Shown in pieces: positions 35,455-43,218 of a stretch of 57,088 nt of DNA. Under the pieces are notes generated by a model. The model saw only the letters and a list, made by a program, of their open reading frames with translations. It searched no databases and was not told where the DNA came from. The DNA lies in contig CACYHD010000003.1 in assembly GCA_902774125.1 (NCBI GenBank), positions 1-57,088 on the forward strand, given 5' to 3'. Position 1 is the stretch's first letter. Every line of letters begins with the position of its first letter. The position numbers and the translations under genes are program-made. The stretch is from an uncultured Lachnospiraceae bacterium (lineage in GTDB: Bacteria > Bacillota > Clostridia > Lachnospirales > Lachnospiraceae).

Positions 35455-36003
35455 CTACGTTGTCCCACGATTTTTCTTGTCTATGTATTTGCCACGAATA
35501 GCTAGCGCAATAGTACCATCGATTATAAGCTTAGCCAAAGTATCAAATACAACTATTGTAAGAGAAAAATCGTAAGATCCGAAAGGAATCCAATACAAAA
35601 GATCGATTGCTAGCAAAACACCCCATGTCCCCCATGTAGCTGTTCTGCCCAAGTCTTTCCAAAAGGCCAGTACAAGCAATACTGATATTTTTATACATAG
35701 AATAACAACGTCATGTGTACCTCTTAGTTTTATGCCTCTCACCAAATAAATAATGTTGGACACAATTATAAAGAAGATAAAAGCTTTGTAATAAATGGAA
35801 ACTTTTTTGGAGTATCTCTTGATTAGATACCATATGCCGCAGCCCAAACCAATAATGTTTGTAGCGTTAAGCAATGCTCCATTAATTTTTTCCGGTTTAT
35901 CTCCCTCAAAAAGGCCCACAATATTAACCGCACTTAATAAAATAAAAACAACCATCAAAACCAAATGGCAATACACTACTGCTGTAAAATGTTTTTCTTT
36001 CAT
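35455..36003 (-). CDS. Hypothetical multi-TM membrane protein
   Basis: The start at 36003 (182 residues) is preferred to a longer one that would overlap the upstream gene, because AAAGGAGGT lies 7 bp before this ATG. It has about five hydrophobic helices (10-30, 45-65, 73-95, 108-125, 130-165) and no recognised motif. It is the last gene of an operon with acetolactate decarboxylase and a sugar kinase; no role is evident. Confidence 0.75.
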   Translation of the reverse strand: MKEKHFTAVVYCHLVLMVVFILLSAVNIVGLFEGDKPEKINGALLNATNIIGLGCGIWYLIKRYSKKVSIYYKAFIFFIIVSNIIYLVRGIKLRGTHDVVILCIKISVLLVLAFWKDLGRTATWGTWGVLLAIDLLYWIPFGSYDFSLTIVVFDTLAKLIIDGTIALAIRGKYIDKKNRGTT

Positions 36004-36040
36004 ATCAACACCTCCTTTTATTTTTATTATTATGGGTTGA

Positions 36041-36772
36041 CTACTTGGTACCGTTACCTTGTTCAACCTCTTTAATTTCATCTTGTGAAGCTTCCTTCAA
36101 AGCATACGTATCAAAAGCAGGTGTAGAAGGAAGATCTATCTGAATTCTACTAATCTTATTTATTATTCCAGTCCCCTGACTAAGTTCAATGTCAAAAACG
36201 TGACCTCCTTTGTTTTTGTCCTCAGACAAAAAATGGAAATGCCATCCCGGTGCATTAATTCCGTCCATATGGTCAGGAAAATAAACGCACACTAGTGTTC
36301 CCTTAATATCATCAAAGAAAAAATCTTTTTGTGTTTTTTTGAGAATATCTTTGAGCGATATATGATGAGATTCATAGCCCGACTCAGACCTAGCACATAC
36401 TCTTGGAAAAAAGCCATCAATACGAACCATATGCATACTGTTCAATCCAAAATCCTCTTCAATTTTTAAGTCGAGCATTTGCTTGAGCTCATTAATGTTC
36501 TCAATGTCTGTGATAGGTATTTTTTCATTGTCTTTGAAAAAAGTCGTCACCGCAAAAGGCACGCCCATGTCAGGTTCCGCACATACAGCTTTTCCATCCT
36601 CTAACGCGCGGTAACACTTGCCATCTACGATAATCATTTCGCCGTCAACATTTTCATATGTACCCAAGCCAATATCTCCGTGCCGCAAAAAATCTTCGAC
36701 TGAAACAACAGCTCTAGAATATCCCATAGCCAATGCCTGCAAAGTAGACACTTGATACATTACTTGTTCCAT
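36041..36772 (-). CDS. Alpha-acetolactate decarboxylase
   Basis: This 243-residue protein matches the family: YQVSTLQALAMGYSRAVVSVEDFLRHGDIGLGTYE at the N-terminus (key residues), FPRVCARSE in the middle, and the zinc-binding GWHFHFLSED...GGHVFDIEL near residues 180-205, with conserved His residues. It converts acetolactate to acetoin and CO2, draining pyruvate to a neutral product. No acetolactate synthase is adjacent. It is in an operon with an FGGY kinase (27 bp gap). Confidence 0.95.
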   Translation of the reverse strand: MEQVMYQVSTLQALAMGYSRAVVSVEDFLRHGDIGLGTYENVDGEMIIVDGKCYRALEDGKAVCAEPDMGVPFAVTTFFKDNEKIPITDIENINELKQMLDLKIEEDFGLNSMHMVRIDGFFPRVCARSESGYESHHISLKDILKKTQKDFFFDDIKGTLVCVYFPDHMDGINAPGWHFHFLSEDKNKGGHVFDIELSQGTGIINKISRIQIDLPSTPAFDTYALKEASQDEIKEVEQGNGTK

Positions 36773-36798
36773 ATACCTCTTCTCCTTCTTTTATTATA

Positions 36799-38391
36799 CT
36801 ACGAATCGACATTAACTTGATGAAAACTCTTCTTATTGTTCTTATATAACTTATTAAACACATTGTATTGTCGCTGATATACTTCCCTGTTAGCAGGATT
36901 AGGTTCGTAAGATTGTTTCACCTTCACATATTGCTTAGATAGTTCAAAAACATCTTCTCCTTTAATACCAGCTGCCACAAGAATAGCCGCTCCGATAGCA
37001 CCGACCTCTTGAGTGTTGTTCACCGTCTCAATTGTACGGCCTGTTATATCAGCCATCATTTGGCACACAACCGGAGACAGAGCTCCTCCACCAACAAATC
37101 TAATTGGATTAGATGTTTTTACTTTTTTGTCCTGTCCTTCTAGCATCCAGCGCATGTGATAACAAATTCCTTCAAGGACAGCTCGTATCATATCAACTTT
37201 TTTGTTTTTGATATTTAAGTTGAAAAACATTCCGCCCGCCTTGTTGTCCTCAAAAGGACATCGATTACCTTGCATCCACGGAGTAAAAATCACTCCGTTA
37301 GCACCTGGTGGAACCTTCTCGATTCTAGATGCAATATAATCGTATATATTAATACACTTTCTCTCTAAGTTACTCTTAGGATCGTCGATGTACATTCCAA
37401 TCTCATCCAAAACAAGATTTCTGAGAGCCCACTCATAACACTTGCCCGCAGTTTCTAATTCTGCATACAAATTAAAATATCCATTCTTGCAAGAGAGAAC
37501 AGATGCCATCATTTTTATTGGATCAACTACCTGATGATCCAAGAATGTTGAAACCCATCCTGATGTGCCAATGTAAATGTGTGTATCACCGACCTCACTG
37601 CTACCGGCGCCAATATTAACGAATGTCACATCTCCCCCACCGGCAAAAACAGGAGTTTCCTCCAGGAGTCCCATTTCCTTGGCAGCCTCTGGCAACAACC
37701 CACCGACCACCTCTGTATTATCAATTATTTCCGGCAAGTGTTCAGGATTGACTTTATACATTTTTAGAAGTCTTTTGTTCCAGCCTTCCTTGCCCTTTCT
37801 AGTATCGTAAAGAAACGTGGCAAATGCTGTATCAGGTGTCCTTACAATTTTTCCTGTGCAACAGTATAACAAATAATCACCAACATCTAGCCACTTATAT
37901 ACTTTTTTGAACACTTCTGGTTCGTGAGTTTTCACCCACTTGTATTTCCAAAGCGGATCTTTGCCACTTAGTGGACCAGCTTTGTTTACGTGAAGATTGC
38001 GCAACAGCTTGAAAGCATTGCACCCAGCTATCTTGATGAGTCCTTTTCCCATATGCTTCCGGCATTCGTCTTCGCCTTTGTTGTCCAAAAAATTCATTGG
38101 AGGTCTAAGCACCCTGCCTTCTTCATCTATCAAAACCGTTCCTTGCATTTGGGAAACAAATGATATTCCTTCTACTTGGCTAGGCTCAACATCAGATATT
38201 TCAAATAGATTACGAGTTGTAGAACAAACAGCTTCCCACCATTCCTCAGCGTTCTGTTCAGCGCTACCTCTTTCGTTAGTATACAGTCCATAACTAGCTA
38301 TATCGCTAGCAACTATTTCTATAGCATCATCTACCTTAAACAAGCATGTTTTTACGCTAGTTGTCCCGAAGTCATAAACAATAACATGCAT
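36799..38391 (-). CDS. FGGY-family carbohydrate kinase (xylulokinase-like)
   Basis: This 530-residue protein is of the FGGY length. The N-terminus has VYDFGTTSVKTCLF (phosphate 1 loop) and QMQGTVLID. The C-terminal half has IYIGTSGWVS and FVGGGALSPVVCQMMADITGR (phosphate 2/adenosine). It phosphorylates a sugar or polyol with ATP in the cytosol. The substrate could be xylulose or another polyol; no isomerase or transporter is nearby to settle it. It starts 2 bp after the HAD-IB gene. Confidence 0.93.
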   Translation of the reverse strand: MHVIVYDFGTTSVKTCLFKVDDAIEIVASDIASYGLYTNERGSAEQNAEEWWEAVCSTTRNLFEISDVEPSQVEGISFVSQMQGTVLIDEEGRVLRPPMNFLDNKGEDECRKHMGKGLIKIAGCNAFKLLRNLHVNKAGPLSGKDPLWKYKWVKTHEPEVFKKVYKWLDVGDYLLYCCTGKIVRTPDTAFATFLYDTRKGKEGWNKRLLKMYKVNPEHLPEIIDNTEVVGGLLPEAAKEMGLLEETPVFAGGGDVTFVNIGAGSSEVGDTHIYIGTSGWVSTFLDHQVVDPIKMMASVLSCKNGYFNLYAELETAGKCYEWALRNLVLDEIGMYIDDPKSNLERKCINIYDYIASRIEKVPPGANGVIFTPWMQGNRCPFEDNKAGGMFFNLNIKNKKVDMIRAVLEGICYHMRWMLEGQDKKVKTSNPIRFVGGGALSPVVCQMMADITGRTIETVNNTQEVGAIGAAILVAAGIKGEDVFELSKQYVKVKQSYEPNPANREVYQRQYNVFNKLYKNNKKSFHQVNVDS

Positions 38392-38393
38392 TT

Positions 38394-39029
38394 TTAGTCC
38401 TCCTTCAAATGAACGCTCCAGCCTGTATCTATTTTTTCTTTTACCTTGGCTATTGTTTCCTTATCCAGTTCTGGCCACTCTACTACCTTGCTAGCCTTGT
38501 CCGTTACAAGATATGCCTTTTCGGCACATAAAGCTAACGGTGTATCTGCCAATGAATCAGAATAAAAATTATCTATCATCGGGAATCCATGGTCAATTAT
38601 ATATTTGGCTTTTTCCCTAGCATACATTAAATTGTTGAGAAAAACACCGAATTCTACATCATAGTCCGTAGCAACATAATTAACGCCCAACCTCTTAGCT
38701 ATAGGGGCGATTACTACTTCAGGCGATGCGCTTATTATAAGGTCATCATCTTTTTTTTGAGCAATATACCAAGAAGCAATCTTTTTTTCGTTTTTATCCC
38801 AGTAGCGCTCCACCTGGGCATCCACATCATCTACCATTGTAAGAAAACTAAAAAGTTTTCTCTGAAAGTAGTACTCAGGAATTCTACGCATTTTTCTTAG
38901 CAAAAACAATACAATGATTTTAGGAAAAAAAGTAATCCACATTTTAGGATGATGCTTTATGCACCAAAAGCCAAATCCCACAGTACAATCAGTAGGAAAT
39001 ATTGTTCCGTCAAAATCATATACATTCAT
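38394..39029 (-). CDS. HAD-IB family phosphatase
   Basis: The start at 39029 (211 residues) puts the DFDGT motif at residue 4 (MNVYDFDGTIFPTDC) and has an ACGGAGA RBS. Other motifs are LIISASPEVVIAP (motif II) and MIDNFYSDSLADTPL (motif III/IV). Members dephosphorylate phosphoserine-like or lipid-linked substrates. A hydrophobic region near residues 40-55 (ITFFPKIIVLFLL) hints at membrane association. First gene of the 39029-to-35455 operon. Confidence 0.88.
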   Translation of the reverse strand: MNVYDFDGTIFPTDCTVGFGFWCIKHHPKMWITFFPKIIVLFLLRKMRRIPEYYFQRKLFSFLTMVDDVDAQVERYWDKNEKKIASWYIAQKKDDDLIISASPEVVIAPIAKRLGVNYVATDYDVEFGVFLNNLMYAREKAKYIIDHGFPMIDNFYSDSLADTPLALCAEKAYLVTDKASKVVEWPELDKETIAKVKEKIDTGWSVHLKED

Positions 39030-39100
39030 ATCTAGTCTCCGTTCTTTGCCGTTTTTCCGCATCAATCTCTATTACTATTCTAACATATTTAAGTTTATGC

Positions 39101-39248
39101 TTCATCAATTAGAATTGCCCTGCGTGGCGAGCCGGCATTTCATCAATTAAAATTGCCCTGCACGGCGAGCCGGCATTTCATCGATTAGAATTGCCCTGCA
39201 CGGCGAGCCGGCATTTCATCAATTAAAATTGCCCTGCACGGCGAGCCG
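39101..39248. repeat. Four tandem 38-bp copies of a gene 3' end
   Basis: Units start at 39101, 39139, 39177 and 39215 (last one 34 bp), nearly identical. The copy at 39215 encodes the end of the cyclase-family protein (PCRAILIDEM). Because 38 is not a multiple of three, each copy shifts frame, and the coding frame now stops in the adjacent copy. Confidence 0.95.
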
Positions 39249-39805
39249 TCTGCTCCGGCCAAATTGAGTGGTGCCGCATTCAACATATATGCACCTTCCT
39301 CGACTTCTGCTAGGCGTATGCCTTCAAGCAAAACAACATCAGCCCCCAACAATATGAGATGCACTTCCATAGGCTCTTCCTCCGGGCCTACCGTCTGAGA
39401 CTCATTGCCTAGCAGCACAACACCATTATCTGCAAAAACACTAGCAGCTTCTGCCGTCACTACAGCCTCTCCTTTAATAAGAATTCTCCCAGCCGCTTCA
39501 GTGTTTATTTTTTTGGCCTGCTCTATCATTCTCTCTGCATCATCCTTCAACACAAGTCCTTGATGCTCAGCAACATATGCCATGCCAACCAAAACATCCA
39601 AGCTTATTTCATCAATTGTTTTACCGTCCTTAAAAAAATGAAATGGTGCATCAAGATGCGTTCCGTTATGAGCGCACATGCTAAAAGCAGTAAGGTTGTA
39701 TTCCTTACCTTCTTCCATAGAGCTAATTATCTTTTTTTCCGGCGCCGGGTCCCCCGGGTAAACTTGCGCCCCGAAAACTTCCTGCGAAATATCATATATC
39801 TTCAT
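39185..39805 (-). CDS. Cyclase-family metal-dependent hydrolase (kynurenine formamidase-like)
   Basis: This 206-residue protein has the family's zinc motif AHNGTHLDAPFHFFKDGKTID and the C-terminal SPCRAILID. Members hydrolyse amides or lactones such as N-formylkynurenine; no tryptophan catabolic gene is nearby, so the substrate is unknown. The last ten residues, EMPARRAGQF, come from read-through into a tandem 38-bp duplication of its own 3' end; the ancestral protein probably ended just after ILID. Confidence 0.85.
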   Translation of the reverse strand: MKIYDISQEVFGAQVYPGDPAPEKKIISSMEEGKEYNLTAFSMCAHNGTHLDAPFHFFKDGKTIDEISLDVLVGMAYVAEHQGLVLKDDAERMIEQAKKINTEAAGRILIKGEAVVTAEAASVFADNGVVLLGNESQTVGPEEEPMEVHLILLGADVVLLEGIRLAEVEEGAYMLNAAPLNLAGADGSPCRAILIDEMPARRAGQF

Positions 39806-39850
39806 TTTTTATCCTTTGCTTGTAATTTTTTAATATGTGTTTTTGTCTGC

Positions 39851-39956
39851 TCCACGGCAGCTTTACTGCATGTTACTTGTTCCATGACAGCCTTACTGCA
39901 TGTTACTTGTTCCATGTCAACTTTACTGCATATTACTTGTTCCACGGCAACTTTAC
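39851..39956. repeat. Tandem 30-bp copies of a gene 3' end
   Basis: Units at 39851, 39881, 39911 and a partial one at 39941. The partial unit encodes the last residues of the acyltransferase-like protein (VKLPWNK) and the next unit carries its stop codon. The downstream copies are non-coding. Confidence 0.9.
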
Positions 39957-41303
39957 GTCAGGCAAATCTAGTTCCTGCACATCCTGCAGTTCATAGTTAA
40001 TACCATTTTCTTCTAGTTCCTCCAAAAATGAATTCACATAAACCGGACTAGAAAAAGGTTGTATAACATCAAGTACAAACCGTCCATTAACTGCAGATAT
40101 CTCAACACATACGACATTACCAGGGCCTTTGGTCCATGTGCGGAAATCCTGTATGTGTTTTTCTGCCTCTTTGAAATCAGCCTTTCCGACATAGCTGACA
40201 ACAGCAGAAATTACATGATCCGCCTTAGCATTAATATAATCAATTGTATCAAGACGCTCCTGATCCGTTTCAAGCGACATAATCATCTGCGCTAATCTTT
40301 TCGTATTATTTACATCGGCCAGTATTTTTTCTTTCTGAGTTTGTACAAAGACCATGCCTCTGTAAACCGCAGCCTGTTTATGTAACGGCCAGTTTTTCAT
40401 CTGCTCCTTGTACTCTAATATTGCACCACCAACCAAACTCTGATGGGCCAACGTTGCCTTCAAAGCATTTCGTTGATTCACGCAAAAAGCAATTCGCACC
40501 GGCTTAGAAGACTCTGGGTGAGACTTTGCAATTGCGCGACTAAAAAGCAATGAGACCATTGTTCCCGGACTGCCATCATTAGTTTTATTGAAGTTCATAA
40601 AATCTGTCTCGGAAATCGCGATGCTGTAAACCGTTCTTTTAGTATCGTCCATAAGACCTGCTGCTTTAACAAGATTTAAGGCTTGCGGAATTTCTGCTTT
40701 TTGCTCGGTATTGTTTGGGACCTGTGCAGCTTTTTGCTCGGTATTGTTTGGGGCCTGTGCGGCTTTTTGTTCAGAGCTATTTGGGGCCTGTGCAGCTTTT
40801 TGTTCAGGACTATTTGGGACCTGTGCGGCTTCCACTGGATCAATCCACTCTTCACTTGTGATGGAATCCCCTACAAGGCGGATGCCATCTTTAGTAAGTT
40901 CCTCTCCATACCTTTCCAAGCAGTAATAGTATAGAAGCGTCCTAACCACTTCATATGCACCTGTACCATCAGTCAAGCCGTGGAAAATATCCAAACTCAT
41001 CCAATTATCCTGCCAAGAAAATGCCACCATGTGATAGTTTGATTCGGTTGAATTGAGGTTCACACCGTGCAGCGAATCGCTTATAACAACAGGACGTGGA
41101 TTTTCAACGTAATAATACTGCCCGCCCTTATTCTTTAGTTCAACGAGGAAGTATGGATATCTCTTCATTGTTGTTTCAACAGCACTATGAAAAATTTCAG
41201 GATCAACCTTATCTTTTAGTTTGATTCTGAATCTTATTACATTAGGACATTCTTTAGTTGTCGAGTACAGCGTACGAATTCCAGCTATTATTTTTTCTTC
41301 CAT
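39933..41303 (-). CDS. CoA-dependent acyltransferase-like protein (condensation/alcohol acetyltransferase superfamily)
   Basis: This 456-residue protein has a PapA/condensation-like layout. LDIFHGLTDGTGA near residue 108 corresponds to the catalytic HHxxxDG, here with one His and Asp-Gly. A second half has an AFCVNQRNAL strand. Between the halves (about residues 158-205) is a run of four 11-residue repeats, AAQ(A/V)PN..EQK, encoded by 33-bp tandem units at about 40697-40830. The linker probably varies in length between strains. The substrate may be an alcohol, lipid or sugar; it cannot be determined here. Confidence 0.72.
   Translation of the reverse strand: MEEKIIAGIRTLYSTTKECPNVIRFRIKLKDKVDPEIFHSAVETTMKRYPYFLVELKNKGGQYYYVENPRPVVISDSLHGVNLNSTESNYHMVAFSWQDNWMSLDIFHGLTDGTGAYEVVRTLLYYYCLERYGEELTKDGIRLVGDSITSEEWIDPVEAAQVPNSPEQKAAQAPNSSEQKAAQAPNNTEQKAAQVPNNTEQKAEIPQALNLVKAAGLMDDTKRTVYSIAISETDFMNFNKTNDGSPGTMVSLLFSRAIAKSHPESSKPVRIAFCVNQRNALKATLAHQSLVGGAILEYKEQMKNWPLHKQAAVYRGMVFVQTQKEKILADVNNTKRLAQMIMSLETDQERLDTIDYINAKADHVISAVVSYVGKADFKEAEKHIQDFRTWTKGPGNVVCVEISAVNGRFVLDVIQPFSSPVYVNSFLEELEENGINYELQDVQELDLPDVKLPWNK
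40697..40830. repeat. 33-bp in-frame minisatellite
   Basis: Four units of about 33 bp encode AAQ(A/V)PN(S/N)(P/S/T)EQK in the interdomain linker of the acyltransferase-like gene. Copies differ at single bases. Confidence 0.9.
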
Positions 41304-41382
41304 AATCTGCCTCCGTCCAGCTGTTGGTTTTCTTACACAATCTCCGCCCAGCTTTTTGTTTTCTTGCTCTCTTATGCTGCGT

Positions 41383-41735
41383 TTTACCTACATTTTCGCT
41401 ATTCGCCACTCTGGTAGGTAATTTTCTTAATATCAATTTTTTCAATTTGCATACCATTTCGCGATTCTTCAATTCTGTATGCATTTTGCTCAATTTCAAA
41501 TTTTTCAATTTGCATACATTTGAGTTGGTTGGCCGTTTCGTATGCATTTTGCTCAATTTCAAATTTTTCAATTTGCATACATTTGAGTTGGTTGGCCATT
41601 TCGTATGCATTTTGCTTGATTTCAAATTTTTCAATTTGCATACATTTGAGCTGGTTGGCCGCTTCGTATGCATTTTGTTTAATCTCAATTTTTTCAATTT
41701 GCATACATTTGAGATGATTGGCCGTTTCTTATGCA
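41383..41735. repeat. Array of 63-bp repeats (array 2), related to array 1
   Basis: Units start at 41383 and 41446 (both degenerate), then 41509, 41572, 41635 and 41698. Regular units begin TTTGCATACATTTGAG, continue TGGTTGGCCGTTTCGTATGC, and end in an A/T-rich tail. The first 33 bp match array 1 (14024-14380), with the same 63-bp period. GCATAC/GTATGC can pair in each regular unit. The outermost unit instead has ACCTAC/GTAGGT, preserving the pairing. It fills the 440-bp gap between 41304 and 41743; a further imperfect 31-bp duplication lies at about 41308-41372. Confidence 0.93.
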
Positions 41736-41743
41736 TTTTCTAA

Positions 41744-43153
41744 TTAATTTCCAAGTATTTGGTCACAAGTGACACCGTATCTCACGATGTTCTTTCTGAA
41801 CTCGCCCAAAACTGCATTTCTTCCAATCGCGCTTTGGTACCAATTGTCTGGTCTAGTGTTTTCGCCAAAACAAGCAAAATAATAAATTTCGTAATCTAAT
41901 AGTCCCGCTTCTCTTTCTATTATTTTTTTGACGCGAGGTAAATGGAAGCCCGCCGTTACTATTCCGACTTTATTGCCGATAGTGTTGTCATTAAGTCTAA
42001 GCTTGTGCAACGTAACCTGTGAAAGTTCCAAATTCTGTGTGGTGTACTTGGATCTGTCTTCAATAAGCACACGGGACTTGTCTATTCCCATCTCCACTAG
42101 TTGCTTATACATAAACTCTGCTTCTGTATCTCCGCTTTTGTGAATATTTCCACCACTTACTATAATATGTGCGGCCGGGTTTTTAGTAGCAATCTCGTAT
42201 GCCGCCTCTACCTTATATCCGCAATTAGAACTTCCAAGAACAAGTATCATATCCATTGGCACATCAAGGTCGAACTCTCTATCAAAAAGCATACTGTTAA
42301 TTAGTGGCAAATTCTCTTCCACTTCCTCAGGGTGTTCCTTAAATCTATCGATTGTCATTTCTATTTCTTTGGAAATATCATATGCCAAGAAATCTCTTTT
42401 TTGCTCCTCGCTCACATTCTTATATAATTCAAAAAAACAATCCATTTTTGCCTTATGAATCATAAGCATATTTTTGAAATAATCAGGAATATGCTTTGTC
42501 GACATCGACGTCTCACTTCGCTGAATGTAGCTGAGCATAATCAAGTTAGATGTCATAATCTGACCGCAGCCTCGGAGATACTCATAATTAAAAAGTCTAT
42601 CCTCGCCAAACTCCAGATCTTCCCTAAAACGAATTCCTAACTTTCCTATAATGCTTCTCTTGTAAAACTTGTTGCAATTAGAATAAATCATTAGGTGGCG
42701 TCTCACAATATACTCGTCAGCAAAATCATGAACGCTATTAAACAAGCCGTCTCTAACCGTCCAATATTCTCTGTTGCCTTCTAGCATAATTCTCTCTATG
42801 CCAAAAATATAAAGGTCTATATCATCCTTAAGTAACTGTGTGCTCTTCTCAAGAAACCCTTCCTTAAGACAATCATCACAATCAACAAAGGTTACATATT
42901 CGCCGCTCGCTTCGTCCAGTCCCTTGTTTCTAGTACCAGACGCACCCTTATGCTCACAGAAAAACACTTTAACATTATTCATCTTCCCTATATAGTTTTG
43001 TAACCTATCTTTAGTACCATCAGTTGAGCCATCATCAACTACGATAAGCTCGTCATCACTGCTTATCTGACTCAAAACAGATCCGATACAATCATCTACA
43101 TATTCTTTGCAATTATATGTAGGAATTATAAACGAAATTCTACTCATACCCAA
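41744..43153 (-). CDS. GT2 glycosyltransferase fused to a DUF218 (YdcF/SanA-like) domain
   Basis: This 469-residue protein joins two domains. Residues 1-250 are a GT-A family 2 transferase: IIPTYNCKEYVDDCIGSVLSQ, ELIVVDDGSTD, and VDCDDCL. Residues about 285-465 are a DUF218 domain: ILVLGSSNCGYKVEAAYEIA, HIIVSGGN...EAEFM, LIEDRSKYTTQNL and VGIVTAGFHLPRV. DUF218 proteins are linked to envelope synthesis (ElyC, SanA). No membrane helix is present. The fusion suggests sugar transfer coupled to a polyprenyl- or glycan-related step. Nothing suggests the domains are frameshift joins. Confidence 0.88.
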   Translation of the reverse strand: MGMSRISFIIPTYNCKEYVDDCIGSVLSQISSDDELIVVDDGSTDGTKDRLQNYIGKMNNVKVFFCEHKGASGTRNKGLDEASGEYVTFVDCDDCLKEGFLEKSTQLLKDDIDLYIFGIERIMLEGNREYWTVRDGLFNSVHDFADEYIVRRHLMIYSNCNKFYKRSIIGKLGIRFREDLEFGEDRLFNYEYLRGCGQIMTSNLIMLSYIQRSETSMSTKHIPDYFKNMLMIHKAKMDCFFELYKNVSEEQKRDFLAYDISKEIEMTIDRFKEHPEEVEENLPLINSMLFDREFDLDVPMDMILVLGSSNCGYKVEAAYEIATKNPAAHIIVSGGNIHKSGDTEAEFMYKQLVEMGIDKSRVLIEDRSKYTTQNLELSQVTLHKLRLNDNTIGNKVGIVTAGFHLPRVKKIIEREAGLLDYEIYYFACFGENTRPDNWYQSAIGRNAVLGEFRKNIVRYGVTCDQILGN

Positions 43154-43218
43154 ACCCTTTCATCGCACTTTAAAGCACTTTTTAATATATTTTAACAGTT
43201 AAAACCATCATAATCCTA

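Noticed and set aside
41254-41743. Open frames of 100-160 residues across array 2
   Set aside because: Same cause as in array 1; multiple frames on both strands are open and none has a credible start.
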